Shown here: in pieces, positions 42,878 to 55,577 of the stretch
How the letters are laid out: every line of letters starts with the position of its first letter
Position numbering within the stretch: position 1 is the first letter of the stretch
Source: Rhodocyclaceae bacterium
Lineage (GTDB): Bacteria > Pseudomonadota > Gammaproteobacteria > Burkholderiales > CAIKXV01
DNA: 64,000 nt
Direction of reading: 5' to 3'
NCBI GenBank assembly: GCA_020248265.1
Contig: JADCHX010000005.1
Coordinates: 162,590-226,589 of the forward strand
Notes under the pieces: model-generated
Told to the model about the DNA's origin: nothing
Database searches by the model: none
The model's input: only the letters and a program-made list of their open reading frames with translations
Position numbers and translations under genes: made by a program

Positions 42878-43900
42878 TCAGCGGTCGACGCGCACACCGG
42901 CCGCCTTGATCACGCGGCCCCACCTTGCGATCTCGTCCTTGATGAATGCGCTGAACTGCTCCGGCGTCGACGACCGCGCTTCGCCGCCGGCAGCCGTGAT
43001 GCGGTCGCGTACCTCGGGGGATTCGACGGCGGCGATCGTCTCCTTGCTCAGCCGGGCAACGACCGTCTTCGGCAGCCCGGCCGGCCCGCCGATGCCCGCC
43101 CAGCTGGTCGAGCGGAAGCCCTTGTAGCCGGATTCGTCCATCGTCGGCACGTCGGGCAGTTGCGGCGACCGCTTCTCGCTACCGACTGCCAGCGCCTGGA
43201 TACGTCCGCCCTTGATGTGCCCGAGGCTTGCCGGCATGTTGACGAACATGAAGTCGAGCCGGCCGCCGAGCATGTCGGCGATCGCCGGGCCGCTGCCGTT
43301 GAACGGGACATGGGTCGGATCGATCTTCGCAACGCTCTTGAACAGTTCGAGCGTCAGGTGCGGCGTGGAGCCGATGCCGGTCGACGCTGCATTGGTCGCG
43401 TTCGGCTTCGAACGCACCAGCGCGACGAGTTCCGCCACGGTCTTCGCACCCTTGCTGCTGGTGACCAGCACGTTGGGCGTGGTGCCGATCAGGCCGATCG
43501 GGATGAAATCGCGATCGGTATCGAACGGCAGTTTCGACACCAGGTTGAGGTTCAGCGAGAACCCGGTCGACAGCGTGACCAGGGTATGGCCGTCCGGCAC
43601 CGCCTTGGCGACGATGCTGTAGGCGAGCGCGCCAGCCGCACCCGGGCGGTTGTCCATCACCATCGGCTGACCGAGCGCCTCGCTCATCTTCGGCGCCACT
43701 GCCCGGACCAGCTGGTCGGACAGCCCGCCCGCCGAGAAGTCGACGATCATCCGGATCGGACGGTTCGGGTAAGCCTCGGCTGCGCGCGACTGTGCGTGCA
43801 CCTCACCCGGCAGCAGGACCACGGCCATGACGGCGAGCATCGGAACGACGCTCGTCGCGCGGCGTGCATGGCTGGTTGCGCATTCGTTCGCTTGCCGCAT
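42878..43900 (-). CDS. Bug/TctC family receptor
   Basis: The 340-residue receptor starts at 43900 behind GGAGGG. The signal peptide ends near GEVHA. Its first loop is MIVDFSAGGLSDQLVRAV, without the usual PG, and the pocket segment is PTHVPFNGSGPAIADMLGG with PFNG where others have PYKG, so its ligand may be unusual. The gene lies 19 bases after ssb and so probably rides on the ssb transcript, an odd place for a catabolic receptor. Confidence 0.87.
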   Translation of the reverse strand: MRQANECATSHARRATSVVPMLAVMAVVLLPGEVHAQSRAAEAYPNRPIRMIVDFSAGGLSDQLVRAVAPKMSEALGQPMVMDNRPGAAGALAYSIVAKAVPDGHTLVTLSTGFSLNLNLVSKLPFDTDRDFIPIGLIGTTPNVLVTSSKGAKTVAELVALVRSKPNATNAASTGIGSTPHLTLELFKSVAKIDPTHVPFNGSGPAIADMLGGRLDFMFVNMPASLGHIKGGRIQALAVGSEKRSPQLPDVPTMDESGYKGFRSTSWAGIGGPAGLPKTVVARLSKETIAAVESPEVRDRITAAGGEARSSTPEQFSAFIKDEIARWGRVIKAAGVRVDR

Positions 43901-43919
43901 GGTGGTGCCCTCCGAAAGG

Positions 43920-44432
43920 TCAGAACGGGATGTCGTCCTCGAAATCGTCGAAACCCGCACCGCCACCCTTGCCCGCGGCCGGGGCCGGTTTGCCACGCGG
44001 CGAGCTGCCTGCCCCGCCGCCGGATGAGCGCGGCGTATCGCCGTCGCCCATCGCGTCGCCACCGCCCATCCGGTCGCCGCCCGGTGCTCCGGAGCCACCG
44101 CGGCTGCCCAGCAACTGCATGCTGTCGGCAACGATCTCGGTCGTATAGCGCTCGATGTTCTCCTTGTCGGTCCACTTGCGCGTGCGCAGCCGGCCCTCGA
44201 TGTAGACCGGCGAACCCTTCTTCAGGTATTCGCCGGCGACTTCGGCCAGGCGGTTGCGCAGCGTGACCCGATGCCACTCGGTCTCTTCCTTCTTGTCGCC
44301 GGACGCCTTGTCTTTCCACGAGTAGGTCGTGGCCAGATTCAGGTTGCACAGCGCGTTGCCATCGGGCATGTATCGCACTTCGGGGTCGCGACCGAGGTTA
44401 CCGACCAGGATTACCTTGTTCACAGATGCCAT
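43920..44432 (-). CDS. ssb: single-stranded DNA-binding protein
   Basis: The 170-residue protein has an OB-fold over residues 1-110 ([45 protein letters not shown]), a Gly-rich linker, and the acidic tail ending DDIPF through which SSB recruits replication and repair partners. A GGAGGA site precedes the ATG. It follows the MFS gene by 34 bases, in the betaproteobacterial order MFS-ssb opposite uvrA. Confidence 0.96.
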   Translation of the reverse strand: MASVNKVILVGNLGRDPEVRYMPDGNALCNLNLATTYSWKDKASGDKKEETEWHRVTLRNRLAEVAGEYLKKGSPVYIEGRLRTRKWTDKENIERYTTEIVADSMQLLGSRGGSGAPGGDRMGGGDAMGDGDTPRSSGGGAGSSPRGKPAPAAGKGGGAGFDDFEDDIPF

Positions 44433-44466
44433 TGGATTCCTCCGCTACGGGCGTGGTGTTGGGTGA

Positions 44467-45762
44467 TCAGGCCTTGCTGGGATGGACGTTGCGGATGTCG
44501 CCGGCGCTCGCGTGCGATTCGTCCGGGCCGCCCGCGGCGCCCGCGCCAGCACTGCCGGCCGGGCGGCCCGGCACATGCATGCCGCGCGCGACGGCCAGCC
44601 ATGCGGCGGTCAGCAGCGTGCCGAACCAGAGCACGGCAGACAAGCCTGCAGTCTGCGCAAGGATGCCGCCGACCGCACCTCCCAGAAAGATCCCGAGGAA
44701 CTGAATACTGCTGTATACCCCGATTGCCGTCCCGCGCAAGGGACGCGGTGCCAGTCGGGAGACCAGCGACGGCAGCAGCGCCTCCAGCACATTGAATCCA
44801 ATGAAGAAAGCAGCCAGCGCGATACCGGTGCCGAACACCGAGTCGAGCGTCAGCAGGAAGCCGCCGAGCGAGGCCAGCATGAGCGCGACGCTCGCGAGGA
44901 ACACCAGTTTCAGGCGCTGGCGGCCCTCGGCGTAGCCGATCGCGGGCACCAGTACGGCAAAGCTGGCCAGCATCGCCGGCCAGTAGACATGCCAGTGTGC
45001 GGCCACTGGCATGCCGGCATCGCGCAACGACACCGGAACCACGAGGAACAGTGCGGTCAGCAGCGCATGGAGCACCAGCACGCCGAAGTTGAGCCGGCGC
45101 AGATCGGGGTTGGCGAAGACCGCGCACAGGTCAGTCCAGAAGCGGCCGCGCACCGGCCGCCGGGCATCGGCATCCGTGGCGGTGCCGGCATCGACCGGCA
45201 TCTCGGACGGATCGGGCACCAGCCAGCGCACGACCCCGACCGCGAGCAGCGCCAGCACCCCGGTCATCGCGAAGATGCCGCTGACGCCGATCGCGGCATT
45301 GAGCAGCGGCCCGGCGATCAACGATGCAGCGAAGGCGATGCCGATCGTCGATCCGATGATCGCCATCGCCTTCGATCGCTGCGAGTCCCGGGTGAGGTCG
45401 GCGGTCAGCGCGATCACCACCGCCGAGATCGCGCCGGCCCCCTGCAGCGTGCGGCCGAGGATTACCAGCCATATGCCGGACGCCGAGGCCGCGACGAAGC
45501 TGCCGAGCGCGAACAGCGCTAGCCCGGCATACATGACCGGCTTGCGGCCGTAGCGGTCGGACGCCCAGCCGAACGGGATCTGCAGGATCGCCTGCGTCAG
45601 GCCATAGATGCCAATCGCGATGCCGATCAGGATCCGGTTGTCGCCCCCGTGGAGATGCTCGGCATGCACGGCGAACACCGGAAGGATGATGAACAGGCCG
45701 AGCATGCGAAGCCCGTATAGCGTGGACAGGGCCAGGCTCGCGCGCCATTCGAGGGCATTCAT
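44467..45762 (-). CDS. MFS transporter (YajR-like)
   Basis: The 431-residue inner-membrane protein has about 12 helices. The MFS motif A between helices 2 and 3 is FGWASDRYGRKPVMYAG, and LGRTLQGAGAISAV is motif B. The start at 45762 gives MNALEWRASLALSTLYGLRM; the longer frame begins 31 codons earlier with polar residues. It is opposite uvrA with 116 bases between the starts and upstream of ssb, an arrangement conserved in Burkholderiales. Substrate unknown; drugs or sugars are exported by relatives. Confidence 0.87.
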   Translation of the reverse strand: MNALEWRASLALSTLYGLRMLGLFIILPVFAVHAEHLHGGDNRILIGIAIGIYGLTQAILQIPFGWASDRYGRKPVMYAGLALFALGSFVAASASGIWLVILGRTLQGAGAISAVVIALTADLTRDSQRSKAMAIIGSTIGIAFAASLIAGPLLNAAIGVSGIFAMTGVLALLAVGVVRWLVPDPSEMPVDAGTATDADARRPVRGRFWTDLCAVFANPDLRRLNFGVLVLHALLTALFLVVPVSLRDAGMPVAAHWHVYWPAMLASFAVLVPAIGYAEGRQRLKLVFLASVALMLASLGGFLLTLDSVFGTGIALAAFFIGFNVLEALLPSLVSRLAPRPLRGTAIGVYSSIQFLGIFLGGAVGGILAQTAGLSAVLWFGTLLTAAWLAVARGMHVPGRPAGSAGAGAAGGPDESHASAGDIRNVHPSKA

Positions 45763-45878
45763 CGGCAGTCCGGAGGGACGGTTGAGCAGACGTTGACGGT
45801 CAATGGGTACGGACAGCGTGATGACTCGGTTATAGTAACAGGTTGCCTTTTTCATACGGCGTTGCGGACAGGGGTGGC

Positions 45879-48860
<2,982 letters not shown>

Positions 48861-48872
48861 TCCAGCGACCAC

Positions 48873-48898
48873 CAGCCGCCGGCAGCTGCCGGCGGCTG
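48873..48898. terminator. 26-bp perfect palindrome between uvrA and rplQ
   Basis: CAGCCGCCGGCAG is followed directly by its reverse complement, so both strands can form the same GC-rich hairpin between the convergent uvrA and rplQ stops. No T-run follows on either strand. A bidirectional terminator is the best reading. Confidence 0.6.
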
Positions 48899-48908
48899 CT
48901 CGATGCGC

Positions 48909-49292
48909 TTACTGCGCGTCGCTAACCGACGCTTCCGGCTGGTCCATCAACATGACCAGCGCCATCGGCGCATTGTCGCCCTGGCGGAAACCGGCCTTCA
49001 GGATGCGCAGATAGCCGCCATTGCGGGTGGCGTAGCGCGGCCCGAGTTCATCGAACAGCTTGACCACCATGTCGCGATCACGCAAGCGATTGAACGCAAG
49101 CCGGCGGTTGGCGACGGTCGCGGTCTTGGCGAGGGTGATCAGGGGCTCCGCCACGCGGCGCAGTTCCTTGGCCTTCGGCAGGGTCGTCTGGATCGTCTCG
49201 TGCTTGAGCAGCGAGTTGGTCATGTTACGCAGCATCGCCAGCCGGTGGCTGGTGGTGCGGTTCAGTTTTCGCAGGCCTTGGCGGTGACGCAT
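48909..49292 (-). CDS. rplQ: 50S ribosomal protein L17
   Basis: The 127-residue protein starts [20 protein letters not shown], the invariant L17 N-terminus, and ends with a short acidic tail. It is the last gene of the alpha operon, 105 bases after rpoA, a spacer that contains imperfect repeats. Confidence 0.97.
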   Translation of the reverse strand: MRHRQGLRKLNRTTSHRLAMLRNMTNSLLKHETIQTTLPKAKELRRVAEPLITLAKTATVANRRLAFNRLRDRDMVVKLFDELGPRYATRNGGYLRILKAGFRQGDNAPMALVMLMDQPEASVSDAQ

Positions 49293-49341
49293 GGCGATAC
49301 CTCAGTACGGCAGATGATGTTCGTTTCGAAGCCGGGGGAGC

Positions 49342-49384
49342 GTCCGGCGAGTCCAGTGTCCGGCGAGTCAGTGGTCGGCGAGTC
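49342..49384. repeat. imperfect 16-bp tandem repeat between rpoA and rplQ
   Basis: GTCCGGCGAGTCCAGT, GTCCGGCGAGTCAGTG and a shorter GTCGGCGAGTC lie in a row just after the rpoA stop. They are in the mRNA between two ribosomal-operon genes; coordinates are good to about a base. Confidence 0.7.
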
Positions 49385-49397
49385 GACGCCCGTCGAC

Positions 49398-50381
49398 TCA
49401 GTGCCCGGCAACTTTCTCGAGCCCGACCGGCGGCCAGTTCTCGAGCTTCATGCCGAGCATGAGGCCACGCGAAGCAAGAACTTCCTTGATCTCGTTCAGC
49501 GACTTGCGCCCCAGGTTCGGCGTCTTCAGCAGCTCGGTCTCTGTGCGCTGGATCAGGTCACCGATGTAATAGATGTTCTCGGCCTTCAGGCAGTTGGCCG
49601 AACGGACCGTGAGCTCGAGGTCGTCGACCGGGCGGAGCAGGACCGGATCGACCGCCGGCTCCTTACGATCGTCGCGCGCACCCGGGGTACCCTGCAGGTC
49701 TGCGAACACCGCGAGCTGATCGACCAGCACGCGTGCCGCGTAGCGGATCGCCTCTTCTGGCTCGATAACACCATTGGTCTCGATGTCGATGATCAGCTTG
49801 TCGAGGTCGGTGCGCTGCTCGACGCGGGCGCTCTCGACCGCATAGCTGACGCGATGCACCGGGCTGAATGACGCGTCGAGCAGGATGCTGCCGATCGCGC
49901 GGCCTTCACGCGCAGCCGGCCGCGACGACGCCGGCACATAGCCACGGCCCTTCTCGACCTTGATGGTCATCTCGAGCTTGCCACCAGGCGTCAGGTGCGC
50001 AATCACGTGCTGGGGGTTGATCACTTCGACGTCATGGCCGACTGCGATGTCACCGGCCGTCACCGCGCCTGCGCCAGTCTTGTTGAGCGTCAGTGTGACA
50101 TCGTCGCGGTCGTGCAGCTTGAACACGATTCCCTTGAGGTTCAGCAGGATGTCGACCAGGTCTTCCTGCACACCGTCGAGCGCCGAGTATTCGTGCAGCA
50201 CGCCGGTGATGTGGACTTCAGTGGCGGCGAAGCCGGGCATGCTCGACAGCAGCACGCGGCGCAGCGCGTGGCCAAGCGTGTGGCCGTAGCCCCGCTCGAA
50301 CGGCTCCATCGTGATCTTCGCCTGCACGGCCGACACCGGTTGTACATCGATGATGCGCGGCTTCAGGAAGCTGCTTTGCAT
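49398..50381 (-). CDS. rpoA: DNA-directed RNA polymerase subunit alpha
   Basis: The 327-residue protein has the N-terminal assembly domain ([20 protein letters not shown] near residue 26) and the C-terminal domain that binds UP elements and activators ([37 protein letters not shown]). Start at 50381 follows GAGAGG; the frame to 50534 is intergenic. It lies between rpsD and rplQ as in other betaproteobacteria. Confidence 0.97.
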   Translation of the reverse strand: MQSSFLKPRIIDVQPVSAVQAKITMEPFERGYGHTLGHALRRVLLSSMPGFAATEVHITGVLHEYSALDGVQEDLVDILLNLKGIVFKLHDRDDVTLTLNKTGAGAVTAGDIAVGHDVEVINPQHVIAHLTPGGKLEMTIKVEKGRGYVPASSRPAAREGRAIGSILLDASFSPVHRVSYAVESARVEQRTDLDKLIIDIETNGVIEPEEAIRYAARVLVDQLAVFADLQGTPGARDDRKEPAVDPVLLRPVDDLELTVRSANCLKAENIYYIGDLIQRTETELLKTPNLGRKSLNEIKEVLASRGLMLGMKLENWPPVGLEKVAGH

Positions 50382-50421
50382 GAATTGACCTCTCGACCGG
50401 GAAAGATGGCGGCGCGGGCAC

Positions 50422-50488
50422 CTGCGTGTCGCACGCAGAAACCGGGCCGCGAACTGGAGCTTGGGTGTACGGTACTGCAGTACTGCAG
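50422..50488 (-). other. structured 166-base spacer between rpsD and rpoA
   Basis: The spacer holds a perfect seven-base hairpin, CTGCGTG-TCG-CACGCAG (50422-50438), and a direct repeat TACTGCAG-TACTGCAG (50473-50488) that contains the palindrome CTGCAGTACTGCAG. I see no convincing promoter, so it may serve in mRNA processing or in setting the rpoA level. Confidence 0.4.
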
Positions 50489-50547
50489 GGACAACAGCGC
50501 GCGAGGGGGGCGGGAGCGCTTCCCGGCCCGCCACGCGCGCGGGTCGA

Positions 50548-51174
50548 TTACTTGGAGTAGAGCTCGACGATCAACGATTCGTTGATCGTGCTGGGCAGGT
50601 CGGTACGGGACGGAATGCTCTTGAACACGCCCTTGCCTTCCTTGCCGTCAACCGACAGCCACTCGGGCACGCCACGCTGTTCGACGGCTTCCATCGCCGC
50701 CTTGACTCGCAACTGCTCACGTGCACCGGCGGACAGCCCGATCACGTCGCCCGGACGGACCTGGAACGAAGGAATGTTCACGCGGCGGCCGTTCACCGTG
50801 ACGCCGTTGTGGCGCACGACCTGCCGTGCTTCGCTGCGCGAAGCACCAAAGCCCATGCGGAACGCTACGTTATCGAGGCGGCACTCGAGCAGCGCGAGCA
50901 GATTCTGGCCCGTGATGCCCTTGCGCCGATCGGCTTCCGCGTAGGTGCGACGGAACTGACGCTCGAGGATGCCGTAGATCCGGCGCACCTTCTGCTTTTC
51001 ACGCAGCTGGAGTGCATAGTCGGACATGCGGTTCTGTTTCTGGCCGTGCTGGCCCGGGGGATTAGTGCGGCGCTCGATCGAGCACTTGTCGGTAAAGCAC
51101 TTCTCGCCCTTCAGGAAGAGCTTTTCGCCTTCGCGACGGCACTGGCGGCATTTCGGATCGGTATTGCGAGCCAC
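50548..51174 (-). CDS. rpsD: 30S ribosomal protein S4
   Basis: At 208 residues, with [19 protein letters not shown] and the S4 RNA-binding domain [20 protein letters not shown], this is the S4 protein that starts 30S assembly and, in E. coli, represses the alpha operon. The usual position between rpsK and rpoA is kept. Confidence 0.97.
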   Translation of the reverse strand: MARNTDPKCRQCRREGEKLFLKGEKCFTDKCSIERRTNPPGQHGQKQNRMSDYALQLREKQKVRRIYGILERQFRRTYAEADRRKGITGQNLLALLECRLDNVAFRMGFGASRSEARQVVRHNGVTVNGRRVNIPSFQVRPGDVIGLSAGAREQLRVKAAMEAVEQRGVPEWLSVDGKEGKGVFKSIPSRTDLPSTINESLIVELYSK

Positions 51175-51189
51175 GGTAATGTCTCCTGG

Positions 51190-51579
51190 TCAGACGCGAC
51201 GGCGCTTGGGCGGGCGGCAACCGTTGTGCGGCACCGGAGTCACGTCCGAGATGCTGAGAATCTTGAAGCCGACGGCGTTGAGCGCACGTACGGCCGACTC
51301 GCGGCCCGGTCCCGGGCCCTTGATGCGGACTTCGAGGTTCTTGACCCCGCACTCCTGCGCGGCCCGCCCAGCCTGCTCGGCGGCGATCTGCGCAGCAAAC
51401 GGAGTGCTCTTGCGCGAGCCCTTGAAGCCGGAGCTTCCGGTGGACGCCCAAGACAGCGCATTGCCCTGCCGGTCGGTGATCGTCACGATCGTGTTGTTGA
51501 ACGACGCGTGGATGTGTGCAACACCCTCGGCGATGTTCTTCTTGACCTTCTTGCGAGTCCGCGTTGCGGTCTTAGCCAT
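51190..51579 (-). CDS. rpsK: 30S ribosomal protein S11
   Basis: The 129-residue protein contains [20 protein letters not shown] and the conserved C-terminal block [17 protein letters not shown]. It helps to form the mRNA exit side of the 30S platform. It lies 15 bases after rpsM. Confidence 0.97.
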   Translation of the reverse strand: MAKTATRTRKKVKKNIAEGVAHIHASFNNTIVTITDRQGNALSWASTGSSGFKGSRKSTPFAAQIAAEQAGRAAQECGVKNLEVRIKGPGPGRESAVRALNAVGFKILSISDVTPVPHNGCRPPKRRRV

Positions 51580-51594
51580 GTCTATCGAATCCTT

Positions 51595-51969
51595 TTAACC
51601 CGGCTTGCCGGACGTCGCCCGGATTGCCTTGCGCGGCCCCTTGCGGGTACGTGCGTTGGTACGGGTACGCTGCCCGCGAACCGGCAGGCCGCGGCGATGC
51701 CGCAAGCCACGGTAGCAGCCGAGGTCCATCAGCCGCTTGATGCTCATGTTCACCTCGCGGCGCAGATCGCCCTCGACGGTGAACCGCCCGACGTGGTCAC
51801 GGAGCTTGTCCATTTCCGCGTCGGTGAGTTCCTTCATCTTCGTGGTCGGCTTGATCCCCGAAGCTTCGCAGATGGCCTTCGACCGGGAGGGGCCGATGCC
51901 ATAGATCGAAGTCAGGGCCACCACCACGTGCTGATGGTTGGGAATGTTTACGCCAGCAATACGAGCCAT
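51595..51969 (-). CDS. rpsM: 30S ribosomal protein S13
   Basis: The 124-residue protein has [20 protein letters not shown] at the start and [20 protein letters not shown] near the C-terminus, typical of S13. It is the first gene after the alpha promoter; no purine-rich ribosome site is visible before its ATG, which is unusual for this operon. Confidence 0.97.
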   Translation of the reverse strand: MARIAGVNIPNHQHVVVALTSIYGIGPSRSKAICEASGIKPTTKMKELTDAEMDKLRDHVGRFTVEGDLRREVNMSIKRLMDLGCYRGLRHRRGLPVRGQRTRTNARTRKGPRKAIRATSGKPG

Positions 51970-51998
51970 GCGATTGTGCTCAGAACGAAAAACCGCTG

Positions 51999-52027
51999 AT
52001 TATATCCGCCGGAAGCATCTGTAGCAA
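51999..52027 (-). promoter_or_regulatory. alpha operon promoter upstream of rpsM
   Basis: On the minus strand TTGCTA (52027-52022) and a perfect TATAAT (52004-51999) are separated by 17 bases. Transcription would start near 51992, leaving a leader of only about 23 nt before the rpsM ATG. The position matches the alpha promoter of E. coli, between rpmJ and rpsM. Confidence 0.7.
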
Positions 52028-52083
52028 CCTGAGGATGCCTGATGCTCCGGACGGGCCGGAGGGTCGAGCCGTTGAAGCCCGGA

Positions 52084-52197
52084 TCAACCCTGGCGCTGCT
52101 TGTGCCGCGGATCCGTGCAGATCACCCGAACCACACCGTGGCGCCGGATCACCTTGCACTTGCGGCAAATCTTCTTTACGGAAGCCTGTACTTTCAT
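52084..52197 (-). CDS. rpmJ: 50S ribosomal protein L36
   Basis: An ATG at 52197 opens a 37-residue frame that starts [20 protein letters not shown] and ends RHKQRQG. Cys 11, Cys 14, Cys 27 and His 32 are the zinc ligands of the C+ form. It lies between infA and the alpha promoter. Confidence 0.96.
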   Translation of the reverse strand: MKVQASVKKICRKCKVIRRHGVVRVICTDPRHKQRQG

Positions 52198-52293
52198 GTT
52201 GACCCCTGGAGAGAGCTGTCTGGACTGCAGGCCGCCCGGGCGACCTTCTGCTGATCGTTAGGATTGTTGCGTTGAAGCCGGCGCCTGCCCGAC

Positions 52294-52512
52294 TCAGCGT
52301 GCGCGGAACGTGATCCGCGCGCGGGAGAGATCGTACGGACTGACCTCCACCGTCACCTTGTCGCCCGGGAGGATACGGATGTAATGCATCCGCATCTTCC
52401 CGGAGATGTGCGACAGGACCACGTGCCCGTTCTCGAGCTTCACGCGGAACGTCGCGTTGGGCAGCGTCTCGAGGACCTCGCCCTGCATCTGAATTGTTTC
52501 TTCCTTCGCCAT
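52294..52512 (-). CDS. infA: translation initiation factor IF-1
   Basis: The 72-residue OB-fold protein reads [20 protein letters not shown] at the start and contains [20 protein letters not shown]. It has the usual IF-1 length and lies between secY and rpmJ, as is typical in betaproteobacteria, where the gene sits in the spc operon. Confidence 0.96.
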   Translation of the reverse strand: MAKEETIQMQGEVLETLPNATFRVKLENGHVVLSHISGKMRMHYIRILPGDKVTVEVSPYDLSRARITFRAR

Positions 52513-52555
52513 CCGGTCGGAGCGCCTGTCTGGGAATTGCGGTGGTATGCAGCAG

Positions 52556-53884
52556 TTACTGGCGCGTCGGGAACATCCCGCCGCCCTTGAGGTTCGCCTT
52601 CTTCAGGAGACTCTCATACTGATGGGTCATCATGTAGGCCTGCACCTGCTGCATGAAGTCCATCGTCACCACGACGATGATCAGCAGGCTGGTACCTCCG
52701 AAGTAGAACGGCACGTTGAACCGCACGATCAGGAATTCAGGGATCAGGCAGACCACCGTGATGTAGATCGCGCCGATGAGCGTCAGACGTGTAGTGATGT
52801 CACCGATGTACTTCGCAGTCTGGTCGCCGGGACGGATGCCCGGTACGAAGGCACCGCTCTTCTTCAGGTTGTCCGCAGTTTCCTTCGGGTTGTACATCAA
52901 CGCGGTGTAGAAGAAACAGAAGAAGATGATCGCTGCGGCGTACAGCATCACGTAGACGGGTTGCCCGGGATGGAGCATCCCCGAAAGGTCTTTCAGCCAG
53001 TTCATCCCCTCTCCCGCCCCGAACCAGCCGGAGATAGTCGCCGGGAAAAGGATGATCGAGGAAGCGAAGATCGGTGGGATCACCCCGGCCATGTTCAGCT
53101 TCAGGGGCAGGTGCGAACTCTGGCCCCCGTAGACTTTGCGTCCGACCTGGCGCTTCGCGTAGTTGACGAGGATCTTGCGCTGTCCGCGCTCCACGAACAC
53201 CACGAAGCAGGTAATGCCAATCGCGAGAATCAACAGGATGACCACGAACGCGATCGAGAAAGACCCGGTGCGCGCCAGTTCCAGCGTGCCGCCGATGGCC
53301 TGGGGCAGTCCTGCGACGATGCCCGCGAAGATGATCAGCGAAATACCGTTGCCGATGCCGCGCTCGGTGATCTGCTCGCCAAGCCACATCAGGAACATGG
53401 TGCCGGCGACCAGCGTGACCACGGTCACGAACATGAACATCGCGCCAGGCGCAATCACCAGTCCGGGCTGTGCCTGCAGGGCAACCGAGATACCCATCGC
53501 CTGAAACAAGGCCAGCACTGCAGTGCCATAGCGGGTGTACTGAGTGATCTTGCGGCGCCCCGCCTCGCCTTCCTTCTTGAGGGCTTCGAGGTGCGGAGAG
53601 ACCACGGTCATCAGCTGCATGATGATCGAGGCGGAGATGTACGGCATGATGCCGAGCGCGAAGATCGAGAACCGCGACAGCGCGCCACCCGAAAACATGT
53701 TGAACATGTCGAGGATGCCGCCGCGCTGCTGGTTGAACAGCTGGGCCAGCTGGTCGGGGTCGATACCCGGTACCGGCACGTGCGTACCGATCCGATACAC
53801 GACCAACGCGCCAAGCAGAAACAGGAGACGCCGCTTCAGGTCCCCCATCTTGCTCCCGCCGATTGCCGATGCTGCTGTAGCCAC
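52556..53884 (-). CDS. secY: preprotein translocase subunit SecY
   Basis: The 442-residue inner-membrane protein forms the protein-conducting channel with SecE and SecG. Ten hydrophobic segments can be followed, with family landmarks [15 protein letters not shown] in helix 2 and [20 protein letters not shown] in the cytoplasmic loop before helix 9. The start is a GTG at 53884; an ATG at 53848, which follows GGGAG closely, would trim 12 residues and is a fair alternative. It follows rplO. Confidence 0.96.
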   Translation of the reverse strand: MATAASAIGGSKMGDLKRRLLFLLGALVVYRIGTHVPVPGIDPDQLAQLFNQQRGGILDMFNMFSGGALSRFSIFALGIMPYISASIIMQLMTVVSPHLEALKKEGEAGRRKITQYTRYGTAVLALFQAMGISVALQAQPGLVIAPGAMFMFVTVVTLVAGTMFLMWLGEQITERGIGNGISLIIFAGIVAGLPQAIGGTLELARTGSFSIAFVVILLILAIGITCFVVFVERGQRKILVNYAKRQVGRKVYGGQSSHLPLKLNMAGVIPPIFASSIILFPATISGWFGAGEGMNWLKDLSGMLHPGQPVYVMLYAAAIIFFCFFYTALMYNPKETADNLKKSGAFVPGIRPGDQTAKYIGDITTRLTLIGAIYITVVCLIPEFLIVRFNVPFYFGGTSLLIIVVVTMDFMQQVQAYMMTHQYESLLKKANLKGGGMFPTRQ

Positions 53885-53943
53885 GCGCTATCCCTTGTAG
53901 ACCGGCCGTAAACGGCCGATATCGCACAACCTGCCAGCCAACG

Positions 53944-54399
53944 TCAGGCCGAAACCGGCGCTTCCGGCATCGTCACCGAACCGCCCAGTGCTTCGATCGC
54001 ACTTTTCGCGCCCTTGGTCACGCCCAGCCCGGATACAGCAACTTTCTTCTCGAGCTTGCCGCACAGGAACACCTTGGCGCGCCTCGCGGACGACGGCACC
54101 AGTCTCGCCGCCACCAGCGCCGCAAAGTCGATCACCTCGGCCTCGACCAGCGCCAGGTCGCCCAGGCGCACCTGCGCCACCGCGTTGGGCTGGAGTGGCG
54201 TGAAACCACGCTTCGGAAGGCGCCGCTGAAACGGCATCTGCCCGCCCTCGAAACCGACCTTGTGGAAGCCCCCCGAACGCGACTTCTGACCCTTGTGCCC
54301 ACGGCCACCGGTCTTGCCTGTGCCGCTGCCGATCCCTCGTCCAACGCGCTTGCGTTCGCTTTTCGACCCGATTCCCGGGCTCAGTTGATTCAGCCGCAT
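53944..54399 (-). CDS. rplO: 50S ribosomal protein L15
   Basis: The 151-residue protein has the Gly/Lys/Arg-rich N-terminal part ([38 protein letters not shown]) and the globular C-terminal domain of L15. It is four bases after rpmD. Confidence 0.96.
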   Translation of the reverse strand: MRLNQLSPGIGSKSERKRVGRGIGSGTGKTGGRGHKGQKSRSGGFHKVGFEGGQMPFQRRLPKRGFTPLQPNAVAQVRLGDLALVEAEVIDFAALVAARLVPSSARRAKVFLCGKLEKKVAVSGLGVTKGAKSAIEALGGSVTMPEAPVSA

Positions 54400-54403
54400 G
54401 GTC

Positions 54404-54592
54404 TCAGCCCTCGCACTTCAGAAGATAGGACACCTTGTTGATCATCCCGCGCACTGCCGGGGTGTCCTCGACCTCGACCGTGTGCTCCCGGCGCTTCAGG
54501 CCGAGCCCGCGAACGCAGGCACGATGCGACTCGCGCGTGCCGATCACGCTCTTCACCAGCGTGACCTTCAGTTTCTTTGCTGTCGTCGACAT
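54404..54592 (-). CDS. rpmD: 50S ribosomal protein L30
   Basis: The 62-residue protein contains [20 protein letters not shown] and [20 protein letters not shown], the whole L30 fold. The start at 54592 is used; the longer frame to 54733 reads into rpsE out of phase. Confidence 0.95.
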   Translation of the reverse strand: MSTTAKKLKVTLVKSVIGTRESHRACVRGLGLKRREHTVEVEDTPAVRGMINKVSYLLKCEG

Positions 54593-54606
54593 GGCAGTAC
54601 TTTCTC

Positions 54607-55143
54607 TCAGGCGCCGGTGACTTCGGCGACCGTCTTGCCGCGCTTGGCGGCGATCTCGGCCGGGGTATTCATCGACGCAAGGCCGTTGAGCGTGGCGCGT
54701 ACGACGTTGTATGGATTGGTCGAACCAAGGCACTTTGCAAGCACGTTGGTCACGCCCATCACTTCGAAGATCGCACGCATCGGGCCACCAGCGATGATGC
54801 CGGTACCATCGGACGCGGGCAGCATCAATACGACCGACGCGCCGTGGCGTCCCACCACCGAATGCTGCAGCGTGCCGTTCTTGAGGTTCACCTTGACAAG
54901 TTTGCGACGAGCCTCGTCCATGGCTTTCTGCACGGCAACCGGCACTTCGCGTGCCTTGCCCTTGCCCATGCCGATGCCGCCGTCACCATCACCCACCACC
55001 GTGAGTGCCGCAAAACCGAGGATCCGACCACCCTTGACCACCTTGGTCACGCGGTTGATCGCGATCATCTTCTCGCGCATTCCCTCGGAGTCGTCCTGCT
55101 TTTCCTGCCGGCGGTTGTCGCGCCGGTTACTGTTTTGCGCCAT
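54607..55143 (-). CDS. rpsE: 30S ribosomal protein S5
   Basis: The 178-residue protein carries the double-stranded-RNA-binding part ([38 protein letters not shown]) and the C-terminal S5 domain ([20 protein letters not shown]). It acts in decoding accuracy. Confidence 0.97.
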   Translation of the reverse strand: MAQNSNRRDNRRQEKQDDSEGMREKMIAINRVTKVVKGGRILGFAALTVVGDGDGGIGMGKGKAREVPVAVQKAMDEARRKLVKVNLKNGTLQHSVVGRHGASVVLMLPASDGTGIIAGGPMRAIFEVMGVTNVLAKCLGSTNPYNVVRATLNGLASMNTPAEIAAKRGKTVAEVTGA

Positions 55144-55205
55144 TCGAGTCTCTCGCTTGGTCTTGAGTCGGTCAGTGTTTCAGTGGCTGCGGTCAGGACG
55201 ACCGG

Positions 55206-55562
55206 TCAGAACTTCAAGCCGGCTTCGCGTGCGGCTTCGGCCACGGCCTTGACCCGGCCGTGATAGCGGAAACCCGAACGGTCGAACGCGACAGCCTCGA
55301 TTCCCAGGCCCTTCGCCTTTTCGGCAATAGCCTTGCCTACGAGGCTGGCTGCAGCGATGGTTGCCGTCTTCGGATTGGCGCTGCGGATCGACTCGTCGAG
55401 CGTCGACGCGGTCGCCAGCACGCGATCGCCGGAAGCGGCAATCACCTGGGCATAGATGTGGTTGTTTGAACGGTGCACCGCGAGGCGTACTGCACGCGAA
55501 AGCGCGACCTTGCGGCGGGTCTGCTTCGACCTGCGCAGGCGGGAGAGTTTGCGATCGAACAT
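55206..55562 (-). CDS. rplR: 50S ribosomal protein L18
   Basis: The 118-residue protein begins [20 protein letters not shown] and ends [20 protein letters not shown], the L18 signature for 5S rRNA binding. It lies 16 bases after rplF. Confidence 0.97.
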   Translation of the reverse strand: MFDRKLSRLRRSKQTRRKVALSRAVRLAVHRSNNHIYAQVIAASGDRVLATASTLDESIRSANPKTATIAAASLVGKAIAEKAKGLGIEAVAFDRSGFRYHGRVKAVAEAAREAGLKF

Positions 55563-55577
55563 GGTGTCGGCCTCGCC

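Noticed and set aside
1..44000. Genomic island bounded by a tRNA or integrase
   Set aside because: No tRNA, integrase or transposase gene was found, and base use looks like that of the housekeeping part.
45815..45842. LexA (SOS) box between uvrA and the MFS gene
   Set aside because: CTGT followed by TACTATAA is seen on the minus strand, but the second half reads CCGA rather than ACAG, so only one half-site matches.
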